A stretch of DNA of 64,000 bases from Leptolinea sp964420995 (GCA_964420995.1 CAYQUX010000010.1:1-64000); one strand, 5' to 3'. Counted from the first letter of the stretch, positions 35,408 through 45,004 are shown. The notes: generated by a model from the sequence alone, not told the origin. Numbers and translations: made by a program.

Positions 35408-36120
35408 CAGGAAGATTGATCGGTGTAGGAGTAGGTCCCGGTGACCCGGAATTATTAACGTTCAGGGCCGTGCGCCTGATTCAATCCGCCTCTGTAATCG
35501 CGTTTGTTGTGGATGGCAAAGGGAACAGCTATGCCCGTCAAACCGCCGCACCATTTATCCGTCCGGAGCAAGAGGAACTTCCGCTGCATTTCTCCATGTC
35601 AAAAGATCTTTCGGAGCGTCTCGCCGACAGACAATTGGCGGCTGACAGGCTTATCACGCAGCTCAAAATGGGTTTGGATGTCGTTTTCATCACCGAAGGC
35701 GATCCACTCCTGTATAGTTCATTCCAGCACTTACTTGCAGCACTCCCATCCGGAGTTCCGGTTCAGATATGCCCCGGCATCAGCGCAATGAATGCAGCCG
35801 CTGCCACATCCGGTTTCCCATTGGCATTGGAGAATTCCCGGCTGATTATCTCACCGGCAGAATCCGGATTGGAATATCTCAAGACATGGCTCTCACAAGG
35901 AAACACGGTTGTGTTTTATAAAACCGGCCAATATTTACAAAAGATCAAAGAATTATTAGCAGCCATAGATACTCCCTATGAACTGGCATTTGTAGAACAT
36001 GCTTCCACTCAGGATGAGGCAGTTTATCGCAGGATGAAAGATATCCCCGGCAATTTTGCACCATACTTCTCCATTCTTTTGATCCGGCCGGTTATTTCAA
36101 TGGAGCAAAACGCAATATGA
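35404..36120 (+). CDS. cbiL: Cobalt-precorrin-2 C20-methyltransferase (CbiL)
   Basis: 238 residues beginning MTGRLIGVGVGPGDPELLTF, with FITEGDPLLYSSF and ICPGISAMNAAAA, typical of CbiL/CobI. It performs the first methylation after cobalt insertion. The ATG overlaps the cbiET stop (ATGA); longer in-frame starts fall inside cbiET. Confidence 0.92.
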   Translation: MTGRLIGVGVGPGDPELLTFRAVRLIQSASVIAFVVDGKGNSYARQTAAPFIRPEQEELPLHFSMSKDLSERLADRQLAADRLITQLKMGLDVVFITEGDPLLYSSFQHLLAALPSGVPVQICPGISAMNAAAATSGFPLALENSRLIISPAESGLEYLKTWLSQGNTVVFYKTGQYLQKIKELLAAIDTPYELAFVEHASTQDEAVYRRMKDIPGNFAPYFSILLIRPVISMEQNAI

Positions 36121-37517
36121 ACCGTCCTCGAATAATGATCACGGCTCCCTCCAGCGGTTCCGGGAAGAGTGTTATTTCCATGGCATTAATGGCCGCTTTT
36201 TCCCGGAAGGAAAATGTACAGGGATTTAAGGTAGGTCCGGATTATATCGATCCGATGTACCACACCCTTGCCACCGGGCGTCATTCACGCAACCTGGATA
36301 CCTGGATGCTGCCCCCGAACGAGGTCATGCGGATTTTCACTGATGCATCTTCAACCGCTTCTTTGAGTATTATCGAAGGCGTGATGGGGTTGTTTGATGG
36401 TCATGGCGCTGACCCGTTTGACGGCAGCTCCGCGTCTATCGCGGAATTACTAAAATGCCCCATCATTCTTGTGCTGGATTGCGCCAAAATGTCCGGTAGT
36501 GCGGCGGCAATCGTCCACGGATTGAATACCTTCCATCAATCCCTGAGACTTTCCGGCGTGATCTGTAATCGTGTAGGAAGCGAAATGCACGCGGCCTGGT
36601 TGAGGGAATCCATTGAAAAATATACTTCCGTTCCGGTTCTTGGATGTTTACCGCGCCTGCAGGAATTGCAAATCCCTGAAAGGCACCTGGGACTATTCAC
36701 CGTGGCAGAACAACCTGCAGCCTCGCGTAAATTCATTGAACAGGCTGCGGATATCATCAGCCAGTATATTGATCTGTCTCGATTGCATAAGATCGCAGAA
36801 GAATTCTCTGAAACCTCGCTACCACATGATACGTCTTCAATAAACACTCCTTTGGAGTCGGATGTCAGACTGGCTGTTGCCCGGGACGAAGCGTTTTGTT
36901 TTTACTATGAAGAAAATCTGGAGGAGTTACACCGAAATGGCGCGCAGATCATCCCCTTCAGCCCGTTGACAGACACCAGGCTTCCGGAAGATATTCATGG
37001 CCTTTACTTCGGTGGCGGCTATCCTGAACTGTATGCCGGAGAATTAACAGTCAACCAACCATTGATCCGGCAAATTAACGAATACTGCCGGCACGGTATG
37101 CCGGTTTATGCAGAATGTGGTGGGCTGATGTACCTGACACAGGGAATTAATACAGGTGATGAACAACATCCCCTCGCCGGTGTTTTACCGGGGTGGTGTG
37201 AAATGGGCTCCCGATTGATCATGGGGTATCGCGAAGTGACAACCATCCGGGACACTCTTCTCGGCCCGGCTGGACTCCAGCTGCGAGGGCATGAATTCCA
37301 TTACTCCAACTGGAAGGCAATTAATCTGCAACACAGCGCCTACACTGTTTCACCTCGAAACAAAACAGACGATTCGAGGCTGGAGGGTTACGCGGTTGAT
37401 AACCTGATGTCCTCTTATATCCACCTGCACTTTTCACGCAACGGACAGCTCGCGTACAACTTTGTAAAAGCATGCCGGGATTGGAAAACCAATTTAAAAA
37501 ATACTGGAGATAAATAA
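36117..37517 (+). CDS. cbiA: Cobyrinate a,c-diamide synthase (CbiA)
   Basis: 466 residues. The N-terminal dethiobiotin synthetase-like domain has the P-loop APSSGSGKSV (10-19) and KVGPDYIDPMYH; the C-terminal glutaminase domain has VYAECGGLMYL with the catalytic Cys and a final HLHF. It amidates side chains a and c using glutamine and ATP. It overlaps cbiL (ATGA). Confidence 0.95.
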   Translation: MNRPRIMITAPSSGSGKSVISMALMAAFSRKENVQGFKVGPDYIDPMYHTLATGRHSRNLDTWMLPPNEVMRIFTDASSTASLSIIEGVMGLFDGHGADPFDGSSASIAELLKCPIILVLDCAKMSGSAAAIVHGLNTFHQSLRLSGVICNRVGSEMHAAWLRESIEKYTSVPVLGCLPRLQELQIPERHLGLFTVAEQPAASRKFIEQAADIISQYIDLSRLHKIAEEFSETSLPHDTSSINTPLESDVRLAVARDEAFCFYYEENLEELHRNGAQIIPFSPLTDTRLPEDIHGLYFGGGYPELYAGELTVNQPLIRQINEYCRHGMPVYAECGGLMYLTQGINTGDEQHPLAGVLPGWCEMGSRLIMGYREVTTIRDTLLGPAGLQLRGHEFHYSNWKAINLQHSAYTVSPRNKTDDSRLEGYAVDNLMSSYIHLHFSRNGQLAYNFVKACRDWKTNLKNTGDK

Positions 37518-38717
37518 ATGCCCCGACAGATTCTTCTGCTGTTGATTCTTCTGACATTCATGACTGGCTGTATCCCCGGAAGGATTTCTGCTTCATCCAT
37601 ATCAGCCATTGCCGGTATGTCAACTGTCACTCCTTCAGAAGAAAATTCTGATTTCACTGCCACAACCCTTCGCTATGCGAAGGCTTTCAGTGTGGAATAC
37701 CATTCCACGTATAAGATTTTAACAGTACTAAAACCGTGGCGAAACGCATCAGTTTCTTTTACATACTACCTGGTTCAGAGCGGTACACCGGTTCCTGAGG
37801 ATATCGGAAACGCTATTGTGATAGAGATTCCGGTAAAGCGGATGGCCAGCCTGGCGGCGACACACCTGCCCTATCTTGAGGCGTTGAATGCTCTCGATTC
37901 GCTTGTCGCGGTCGGAAACGCGGAATATGTAAATACAACCGGAGTAAATACAGGATTAGAAAAAGGGAGTATCCAATCCGTTGGAAATGGCCCGGATGTC
38001 AATATCGAAAAACTTCTTGAAGTAAATCCGGAAATGATCACCACGCTGGCATTGGGAAATTCTGGAAAAGATGATTTCCAGATCCTCATGCAGAAAGAAT
38101 TGAAACCGGTCATCTTTTCCGATTTTATGGAAGAGTCTCCATTAGCCCGGGCGGAATGGATCAAATTCATGGCGCTCTTTTACAATCAGGAAGAGCAGGC
38201 GGAAAAAATCTTCAAGGATGTGGAAGAACGTTACCTGAAAATGAAGGCACTAACAGATAAAGTAACAAACCGCCCTACTGTTCTGCTTGGGTATGAGATT
38301 AATGGAAATTGGAATGTGCCCGGTGGCCTCAGCTATCAGGCGACATACGTCAAAGACGCGGGAGGAAGCTATCTGTGGGCGGATGATTCCTCCTCAGGGC
38401 GGATTCCCATGAGTTTTGAAGCGGTTATGGTAAACGGATTGGAAGCCGAATACTGGTTTGACCAGTCTCTTAAATGGAAAACGGCAGATGACTTTCTGGC
38501 TTCGGATACACGATATGCGAATTTTCGAGCCTTCAAAGAAAATCATGTTTACAACAACAATGCACGGTTAGGTGCCGGCGGCGGTAATGATTACAACGGT
38601 AGCGGGCTGGTACATCCTGAGAAAATACTTGAGGATTTAATTTCCATCTTGCACCCCGAGATTTTACCGGATCACGCTTTGGAATACTACCGACACATTG
38701 AATCTGGGCAGAAGTAA
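37518..38717 (+). CDS. btuF: Cobalamin ABC transporter, substrate-binding lipoprotein
   Basis: 399 residues. LLLILLTFMTGC is a lipoprotein signal with the lipidated Cys near residue 18. The rest is a type III periplasmic-binding fold (HLPYLEALNALDSLVAVGNA, NIEKLLEVNPEMITTL, the long helix and a C-terminal HPEKILEDLISILHPE). Siderophore binders share this fold; position in a riboswitch-controlled B12 operon makes corrinoid binding the better call. It starts directly after the cbiA stop. Confidence 0.85.
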   Translation: MPRQILLLLILLTFMTGCIPGRISASSISAIAGMSTVTPSEENSDFTATTLRYAKAFSVEYHSTYKILTVLKPWRNASVSFTYYLVQSGTPVPEDIGNAIVIEIPVKRMASLAATHLPYLEALNALDSLVAVGNAEYVNTTGVNTGLEKGSIQSVGNGPDVNIEKLLEVNPEMITTLALGNSGKDDFQILMQKELKPVIFSDFMEESPLARAEWIKFMALFYNQEEQAEKIFKDVEERYLKMKALTDKVTNRPTVLLGYEINGNWNVPGGLSYQATYVKDAGGSYLWADDSSSGRIPMSFEAVMVNGLEAEYWFDQSLKWKTADDFLASDTRYANFRAFKENHVYNNNARLGAGGGNDYNGSGLVHPEKILEDLISILHPEILPDHALEYYRHIESGQK

Positions 38718-38719
38718 AT

Positions 38720-39781
38720 ATGCCACAAAAGCAATCATACTCTTTAAACCGTTTAACATGTATCTGGGTCGGAATGTTCTCGGCTCTATTATTTTTCTGG
38801 ATGCTGGATATTATGCTGGGCTCTGTGCGTATTCCGCCGGGGAGCATTATTGACATTTTTACTGGCAAAGTATCGGATAATTCAGCCTGGCGTACCATTA
38901 TTATTGACTTTCGGCTCCCCAAAAGTCTGACAGCTATTCTGGCCGGTGCCGCTCTGGCCATCGCCGGTCTTCAAATGCAGACACTGTTTCATAACCCTTT
39001 GGCCGACCCGTACATCCTGGGCATTTCTTCCGGTGCCAGCCTGGGAGCGGCATGTGTTCTTTTGGTGACTGGTGGTACCGGGACATTTATTTTACAGAAG
39101 CTTGGTTTATCCGGTGATATCGGCATAATTCTCTCATCCACATTGGGTGCGGTGGCTGTCTTTCTTTTTGTTGTTACGTTGGCCCGGCGGGTGCACACAG
39201 TAACATTGCTGGTCATTGGTGTACTCGTGGGGTACCTGGTTAGCGCGGTAGTGCGCATTATGATCCAATTTTCCATGCCGGAAAACATACAGGCCTATCT
39301 TTCATGGACTTTTGGGAGCTACAGCGGCGTTACATGGAGTCAATTGACGGTTCTTGCGCCAGTCATACTGGCATCCATTGGCTTTTCGTTTCTAACGATA
39401 AAACCCCTTAACGCGCTGTTACTGGGTGAAACATACGCCCGCAGTCTGGGGATCAATCCCCTTAGAGCCCGCTGGATGATCATCATCACGGCATCCCTGC
39501 TGGCTGGCGCCACTACGGCCTTTTGCGGGTTGATCAGTTTTATCGGGATCGCCGTTCCCCATTTATGCCGGGGATTAATGCGCAGTTCTGACCATCGTCT
39601 GATTTTGCCCGCCTGTGCTGTTGCCGGTGGAACAGTCTCGTTGGTGGCAGATATTCTCACACAATTTCCCGGGAGCAATTCCGTGGTTCCATTGAACAGT
39701 ATCACTGCCTTGATTGGGGCTCCCGTGGTTATTTTTGTGATCCTAAAGCAGAAAAACCTGCGGAAAGTTTTCAGCGCATGA
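38720..39781 (+). CDS. btuC: Cobalamin ABC transporter, permease
   Basis: 353 residues with about ten helices of the BtuC/FecCD type: FRLPKSLTAILAGAALAIAG, QTLFHNPLADPYILGISSGA and FIGIAVPHLCRGLM are the family signatures. Two bases from btuF and overlapping btuD by 4 bases. Confidence 0.9.
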   Translation: MPQKQSYSLNRLTCIWVGMFSALLFFWMLDIMLGSVRIPPGSIIDIFTGKVSDNSAWRTIIIDFRLPKSLTAILAGAALAIAGLQMQTLFHNPLADPYILGISSGASLGAACVLLVTGGTGTFILQKLGLSGDIGIILSSTLGAVAVFLFVVTLARRVHTVTLLVIGVLVGYLVSAVVRIMIQFSMPENIQAYLSWTFGSYSGVTWSQLTVLAPVILASIGFSFLTIKPLNALLLGETYARSLGINPLRARWMIIITASLLAGATTAFCGLISFIGIAVPHLCRGLMRSSDHRLILPACAVAGGTVSLVADILTQFPGSNSVVPLNSITALIGAPVVIFVILKQKNLRKVFSA

Positions 39782-40596
39782 TTTCAATAAATTTGGAAAC
39801 GCATGATCTTGCCATCGGTTATCACAGCCGCGCGAAACAAAGAACCATCGTTGAAGGCTTGAACCTGCGTCTACACCCAGGGGAGTTGACCTGCTTGATC
39901 GGACCTAACGGTACCGGAAAATCGACCTTATTACGAACACTGGCTGGACTGCAGAAACCGATGAAAGGAAAGGTTTTTCTTTCCGGTGAGTCGATATCCG
40001 GCTACACTCCAGACCAATTAGCCAGAAAAATCAGCATTGTTATGACAGACACACCTCATCCCGGTGATCTATTTGTGAACCAGGTAGTTGAACTTGGAAG
40101 GCTTCCATACACGGATTGGTTGGGAAACTTATCAGATCAAGACCATCAAATCGTCAAACAAGCGCTGGAGCGGGTGAAAGCATCCTCAATGGCCGGGAAA
40201 AATTTCGGCGAACTAAGTGACGGAGAACGGCAGAAAGTGATGATCGCACGCGCGCTGGCGCAGCAAACGGAAGTCATGATCCTGGATGAACCAACCGCCT
40301 TTCTGGATTGGCCAAACAGGGTTGATCTTCTTTTTAGCCTTAAAGAAATTGCACATCTGGAGAAGAAAACGATCCTTATCTCATCCCATGACCTGGAGCT
40401 TGTGATAAAAATTGCCGACAATATCTGGGTGTTGGATACCAGAGGAACTATCAATGATGGAACCGGCATTGAATTGTTACAGAACGGAACATTAGAAAAA
40501 ATCTTTTCCGGTCAGTACGCCACTTTCTTTAAGCAAAATATCATATTGACAGGCGGACTAGAATCTGACGCCGTCCAAGTGATTGAATCAAAATGA
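39778..40596 (+). CDS. btuD: Cobalamin ABC transporter, ATPase
   Basis: 272 residues; Walker A GPNGTGKSTLL, signature LSDGERQKVMIARAL (Asp instead of the usual second Gly of LSGGE), Walker B VMILDEPTAFLDW and the H-loop SSHDLEL. LSDGE is common in this ABC subfamily. It overlaps btuC and cobQ by 4 bases each. Confidence 0.9.
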   Translation: MISINLETHDLAIGYHSRAKQRTIVEGLNLRLHPGELTCLIGPNGTGKSTLLRTLAGLQKPMKGKVFLSGESISGYTPDQLARKISIVMTDTPHPGDLFVNQVVELGRLPYTDWLGNLSDQDHQIVKQALERVKASSMAGKNFGELSDGERQKVMIARALAQQTEVMILDEPTAFLDWPNRVDLLFSLKEIAHLEKKTILISSHDLELVIKIADNIWVLDTRGTINDGTGIELLQNGTLEKIFSGQYATFFKQNIILTGGLESDAVQVIESK

Positions 40597-42101
40597 CCGG
40601 AAAAACGTTGATGGTTGTTGGAAGCATGTCATCTGCTGGCAAGAGTCTGCTGGTAACAGCCTTCTGCCGCATCTTTTCACGACGTGGGATCCGGGTGGCA
40701 CCATTTAAAGCGCAGAATATGTCCAACAATGCGGCTGTTTGCCCGGACGGCGGTGAGATCGGGCGGGCTCAGGCTCTTCAGGCCATGGCTGCCGGAATAG
40801 AACCAACCGTGGATATGAACCCGATCCTGTTGAAACCGGAAGCTGATGCTCGATCACAGGTAATTGTCAACGGACGTATTTGGAAAACCCTGAGTGCCCG
40901 TGATTATTACAGGCATAAAAATACTTTGTGGGAATATGTAACGAATTCACTGGATCGGTTAGTTCAGGAGTACGATCTGGTCATCATCGAAGGAGCCGGC
41001 AGCGCTGCAGAGATGAACCTGAAAGGAACGGACATTGTCAATATGGCGGTTGCCCGATTCGCCGACGCGCCTGTTCTGCTCGTGGGAGATATTGACCGCG
41101 GAGGAGTTTTTGCCCAGTTGTTGGGTACCCTCTGGTTGTTGGAAGAAGAAGAGCGCCGGTTGATTCGCGGACTAATTATTAATAAGTTTCGAGGAGATCC
41201 CTCATTGTTCACCGACGGGATTAAGATCCTGGAAAAAAAAGGAGGGGTTCCGGTACTGGGAGTTGTGCCATATCTGTGTGACCTGAATTTGCCGGATGAA
41301 GATGCGGTTTCCGTTGAAGAACAGACTTCAGTAAAACAAGATTCTCATGAACTATTCACCGATATTGCCGTCATGGCTTTCCCTCGGATCGCCAATTTTG
41401 ATGATTTTGACCCTTTAAAAGCTGAAAAAGGTGTCAGTATTCGCTATGTGCGTTCTGTGGAAGAATTCGGTAGGCCAGATGCAGTGATTCTTCCCGGAAC
41501 AAAAAGTACTGTGGCTGACTTGCAATGGCTTCGCTCTACCGGGTTGGACGGTATCATTTGCGAGTATGCCCAACATGGCGGCTCTGTAGCCGGAATTTGC
41601 GGCGGCTATCAAATGCTTGGGAATTGCATCGAAGATCCTGACCAATTGGAATCCAATTTCACCAGGATCGATGCTCTGGGTTTGTTGCCCGGTCAAACCC
41701 TGTTCATTCCCGAGAAATCCACGTATCAGGTAATTTCTGAAATCACGGGTGGACAGGGATGGATAAATGAAATAAAAGGAAAAATAGTTACAGGCTACGA
41801 GATTCACATGGGCCGTTCGGAAATGGACATCCAATGGCTTAGAATTAATCACCGAAATGGCTCACCAGCAGATGTATTGGACGGAGGAGCTTCGAAAGAT
41901 AGTAAAGTCTGGGGCTGTTACATTCATGGACTTTTTGCGAATGATGGTTTTCGCCATGCCTGGTTAAAAAGTATTGGCTGGCAGATGCAGGCAGTTTCTT
42001 CTCAAACGATCGCATTCCAGGCTTCGCTTGATAATCTGGCTGACACTGTCGAGGCTTCCATCAATATGGCTGAATTGGAACAGATCATCCGGGGTGAATA
42101 A
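40593..42101 (+). CDS. cobQ: Cobyric acid synthase (CbiP/CobQ)
   Basis: 502 residues. N-terminal ATPase domain with VVGSMSSAGKSLLVTAF and APFKAQNMSNNA, and a C-terminal glutaminase with VAGICGGYQMLGN (catalytic Cys) and YIHGLFAND. It amidates side chains b, d, e and g of adenosylcobyrinate a,c-diamide. It overlaps btuD. Confidence 0.95.
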   Translation: MTGKTLMVVGSMSSAGKSLLVTAFCRIFSRRGIRVAPFKAQNMSNNAAVCPDGGEIGRAQALQAMAAGIEPTVDMNPILLKPEADARSQVIVNGRIWKTLSARDYYRHKNTLWEYVTNSLDRLVQEYDLVIIEGAGSAAEMNLKGTDIVNMAVARFADAPVLLVGDIDRGGVFAQLLGTLWLLEEEERRLIRGLIINKFRGDPSLFTDGIKILEKKGGVPVLGVVPYLCDLNLPDEDAVSVEEQTSVKQDSHELFTDIAVMAFPRIANFDDFDPLKAEKGVSIRYVRSVEEFGRPDAVILPGTKSTVADLQWLRSTGLDGIICEYAQHGGSVAGICGGYQMLGNCIEDPDQLESNFTRIDALGLLPGQTLFIPEKSTYQVISEITGGQGWINEIKGKIVTGYEIHMGRSEMDIQWLRINHRNGSPADVLDGGASKDSKVWGCYIHGLFANDGFRHAWLKSIGWQMQAVSSQTIAFQASLDNLADTVEASINMAELEQIIRGE

Positions 42102-42158
42102 TTTGTGTGATATGCCTGATCACCGCGCGGATGTTGGTTAAGGACGATTTTACGGAAA

Positions 42159-43097
42159 ATGACCATCTCAATCACTGCGTTGATAACTGCTTTCTTATTG
42201 GACTTTTTTCTCGGAGACCCGCCAAACCGGTTTCATCCCGTTGTGGCCATGGGGCAGTTTATTCGGTATTTCACCCGAAAGTGGAATAGCGGATCAAAAG
42301 CCAGACGGTTCTGGCTGGGCACTTGTTTGACGCTTACCGGCGTGATGGTTTTCTCGTTACCCTGGGTGGCTTTCATCTGGGCATCTACCGTGTTCCCGGA
42401 TTGGGTTACCGGTATTCTGACAGGCATTCTGCTAAAACCCACATTTGCCTATCGTGGATTACTAAAAGCCGGTGACGAAGTGCGGGCAGCCCTTTTGGTA
42501 AATGACCTCAAAGAAGCACGCCGGCTGGTGGCGTGGCATCTGGTAAGCCGCGACACCAGTGGGCTGACCGGTTCTCAGGTGGCTTCAGCGGCGATCGAAT
42601 CGCTGGCAGAAAACCTGACGGACAGTTTCTTTGCTCCCCTGTTTTTCTTTATGCTTGGCGGCCTTCCGTTGGCATGGGCGTACCGGTTTATCAACACGGC
42701 AGACGCGATGATCGGATACCATACGACAGAATTTGAATACTTTGGAAAGTTCACCGCGAGATTGGACGATATCCTGAACTGGATTCCTGCCCGTCTATCC
42801 GGAATATTACTTGTAGCTGCCGCGTGGTTCGGCTGGTTTGATACCCGCAATGCATTTACAGTTATGCTGCAACAGCACTCCACAACCAGCAGCCCGAATG
42901 CTGGTTGGACAATGTCAGCGGCGGCCGGAGCACTGGGCATCATTCTTGAAAAACCGGGTAATTACTGCCTGAGTGGTTCAGAGAAAACGCCGGATGAGAA
43001 TGATTTGAAAAAGGCAAAGCGCCTGGTCACAATTTCGCTATTCTTGAGCTTGATCTTTTGTGGAGGATTGATCATTGTCCGGTACGCATACCTCTGA
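42159..43097 (+). CDS. cbiB: Adenosylcobinamide-phosphate synthase (CbiB)
   Basis: 312-residue membrane protein: LITAFLLDFFLGDPPNRFHPVVAMG is the CbiB/CobD signature, with RDTSGLTGSQVASAAIESLAENLTDSF-type catalytic loop and several helices. It attaches the aminopropanol phosphate arm to adenosylcobyric acid. It starts 57 bases after cobQ and overlaps the TTG start of the next gene. Confidence 0.93.
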   Translation: MTISITALITAFLLDFFLGDPPNRFHPVVAMGQFIRYFTRKWNSGSKARRFWLGTCLTLTGVMVFSLPWVAFIWASTVFPDWVTGILTGILLKPTFAYRGLLKAGDEVRAALLVNDLKEARRLVAWHLVSRDTSGLTGSQVASAAIESLAENLTDSFFAPLFFFMLGGLPLAWAYRFINTADAMIGYHTTEFEYFGKFTARLDDILNWIPARLSGILLVAAAWFGWFDTRNAFTVMLQQHSTTSSPNAGWTMSAAAGALGIILEKPGNYCLSGSEKTPDENDLKKAKRLVTISLFLSLIFCGGLIIVRYAYL

Positions 43098-44139
43098 AGA
43101 GCATGGTGGGATTGATCCACTTGAGCTGAGAAGGTTGGGGATTTCAACAGACAACCTGATTGATTTTTCCGTCAACAGTAACCCTTTTGGCCCCTCACCT
43201 GCCGTTATGGAATCCCTTAAAACCGTAGACATATCCACCTATCCGGATAGGCAGTGTTCACAATTGCGTTCAGATTTATCAGACTTAAACGGTATTGATT
43301 TTGACCGGATTCTGGTGGGCAATGGAACGTCAGAATTATTCTGGCTGATCTGCCAGGCCTATCTTCAGAAAGGAGACCGAGTTCTGATACTCGGTCCTAC
43401 GTTCGGGGAATATCGCAGAGCGGCGGAGGCTTGTGGCGCCATTGTACAGGAAATTCGGGCGGAACCGCCTGATTTTTCTCCAACGATTGACAGATTGTGT
43501 GAAGAGATCCAAAAAAACTCACCCCGGTTGGTATTTGTTTGTAATCCCAACAATCCTACCGGGAAGTTCATTCCAGATGACAAGATTACTAATCTACTGC
43601 GAGGCTGTACCCCGGAGTCCATCCTTGTACTGGATGAAGCATACCGCTCATTTGTGAACGGGCAGTTTTTTCATTATGTTGATAGTCCAAATTGTCTGGT
43701 TGTCCGGTCTATGACCAAGGATTTTGCGCTTGCCGGTATACGACTGGGTTATGTTATGGGTCCACGGGAAAAAATCAGGAACCTGGCGGAGTTTCAACCC
43801 GCATGGAGTGTGAACGCGTATGCCCAGGCGGCGGGCGTAGCCGCGCTACAAAGTCTTGATTATTACCGAAAAACGCTTGGCGATCTCGAAAATATAAAAA
43901 CTGAATTCCTTTCGCAAATGAGTTCCTCAGGATTCCCGTTTGTATCTACATCTACTCATTACGGAATTATTGATGTTGGTAATCGTGCCCGGGATTTTCG
44001 AAAAAAATTATTACAAAAGACCATCCAGATTCGTGATTGTACTTCTTTTGGATTGATGAATCATATTCGCGTCAGCACAAAGCTCGAGGAAGAGAATAAC
44101 AAATTAGTTGCGATATTATCAGAATTACGCCTTCGATAA
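43075..44139 (+). CDS. cobD: L-threonine-O-3-phosphate decarboxylase (CobD/CobC family)
   Basis: Makes (R)-1-aminopropan-2-ol phosphate, the substrate of CbiB. The 354-residue PLP enzyme of aminotransferase class I/II has FVCNPNNPTGKF, VLDEAYRSF and SMTKDFALAGIRLGY with Lys215 as PLP anchor. The TTG start at 43075 follows GGAGGATTGATCA, a clear ribosome site, and overlaps cbiB. A histidinol-phosphate aminotransferase is the alternative, but context decides. Last gene of the operon. Confidence 0.9.
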   Translation: MSGTHTSEEHGGIDPLELRRLGISTDNLIDFSVNSNPFGPSPAVMESLKTVDISTYPDRQCSQLRSDLSDLNGIDFDRILVGNGTSELFWLICQAYLQKGDRVLILGPTFGEYRRAAEACGAIVQEIRAEPPDFSPTIDRLCEEIQKNSPRLVFVCNPNNPTGKFIPDDKITNLLRGCTPESILVLDEAYRSFVNGQFFHYVDSPNCLVVRSMTKDFALAGIRLGYVMGPREKIRNLAEFQPAWSVNAYAQAAGVAALQSLDYYRKTLGDLENIKTEFLSQMSSSGFPFVSTSTHYGIIDVGNRARDFRKKLLQKTIQIRDCTSFGLMNHIRVSTKLEEENNKLVAILSELRLR

Positions 44140-44396
44140 TTCACATTAAATAATTCGGAAAATTAGTTACAATTCAGCTCTTCTTGAGTTTACTGATAAA
44201 CATTCGTTCATGGAGTATACAGGAATAGTCCCGGTTGCACCCCTGTCGATTTTTTGGGGTGCAATCAGAGTGAAACGGCGTTGGATTTGGTCGAATTTTT
44301 GGACATATTAATCATGGGCATGCCCATATCTGTGCAATTTCCAGATTTATCACCCCCGTATATACGTATTTGTCTCATACCCCCCTCCGCGACTCA

Positions 44397-44440
44397 TGGG
44401 GAGCTAGAGGTCGGAGGTTCAAATCCTCTCACCCCGACCA
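44397..44440 (+). repeat. tRNA 3'-end copy 3 (degenerate)
   Basis: The 44-base tRNA 3' unit with changes in the anticodon-stem half (GAGCTAG instead of GTGCAAG) and one acceptor change (CACCCCG). T arm and CCA are intact. The flanks align with copy 2 for about 200 bases. Confidence 0.75.
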
Positions 44441-44453
44441 AATGACAAAGCAG

Positions 44454-44479
44454 AAATCCCTCGTTTTGAGGGATTTTTA
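44454..44479 (+). terminator. Terminator following tRNA 3' copy 3
   Basis: ATCCCTC (44456-44462) and GAGGGAT (44468-44474) flank GTTTT and are followed by TTTT. The same hairpin follows copy 4 almost base for base. Confidence 0.8.
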
Positions 44480-44655
44480 CTATATATGGGGTTATATGAA
44501 CTGTGTGATTCTTCGTGAATAGGTGTTGGTGTGCAAAAGGTGTGAAAGACTTTTTTGTCGATTGATTACGCAAAATTCTTTTAGGAGATTCAAGTCAGAA
44601 GTCTCCATAGGGTAAATTACTCAGTGTTTTCAGAACTATACCTTTTGCCAATCTG

Positions 44656-44982
44656 CCAGTCTTCAGTGGTTTCCATACCGAAATATTGTATATGGGCGAA
44701 AATCTGCGGCACATCGTATCGCATTGACTGTCACACCATCCATGCTCCGGTCTTTCAGAGCCAGAAATATAGCCTTCCAATGCATTTCATATTCGCTGAT
44801 CGAAACCGATTCTCCCAACACCTTCCGTTCTCCCCATGGGGCGATCCCTGTGGCAACAAGTATTTCGGTATCCCGGATTTGACTGTTTTTCCGTTTTTTT
44901 TCGTATCGGCATCTAAATACATATATTTACCGAAAACATGATGCACCGACATACCCACAAAAATAAAAGCCTTAATAGACAT
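44656..44982 (-). pseudogene. Remnant of an IS256/Mutator-type transposase
   Basis: On the minus strand, KYMYLDADTKKNGKTV (from about 44926) continues after a one-base frame change as IRDTEILVATGIAPWGERKV, LGESVSISEYEMHWKAIFLA and LKDRSMDGVTVNA, ending at a TGA near 44660. This matches the order YLDATY, VxxAvlVAtGi, GrxEvLG, SExxxxWxxFLxxLxxRGLxGV of IS256-family transposases around the first catalytic Asp and the HTH-like middle. The N- and C-terminal parts and terminal repeats are missing. It marks past transposition between the third tRNA copy and the sugar locus. Confidence 0.6.
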
Positions 44983-45004
44983 TCAATTCAATAACCGGGA
45001 TAAA

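Larger units (their letters stand above)
25593..44440 (+). mobile_element. Cobalamin segment between tRNA 3' copies 2 and 3
   Basis: An 18.8-kb segment bounded by same-orientation tRNA 3' ends and filled by one riboswitch-controlled B12 operon. No integrase gene is left. Consistent with a metabolic island acquired by tRNA-site insertion. Confidence 0.45.
44140..44655. other. Non-coding attachment region 3
   Basis: Holds the arm-like inverted repeat TTGCACCCC/GGGGTGCAA (44235-44264), the word CACCCCCGTATATACGTAT (about 44351-44369), the tRNA 3' copy 3, its terminator, and on the right TATATGGGGTTATAT and GGTGTGCAAAAGGTGTG (about 44482-44545). These match the words around copies 1 and 2. No gene. 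Confidence 0.6.

Noticed and set aside
44624..44941. Plus-strand frame of 105 codons
   Set aside because: The minus strand here reads as a decayed IS256-type transposase, and the plus frame lacks a ribosome site.
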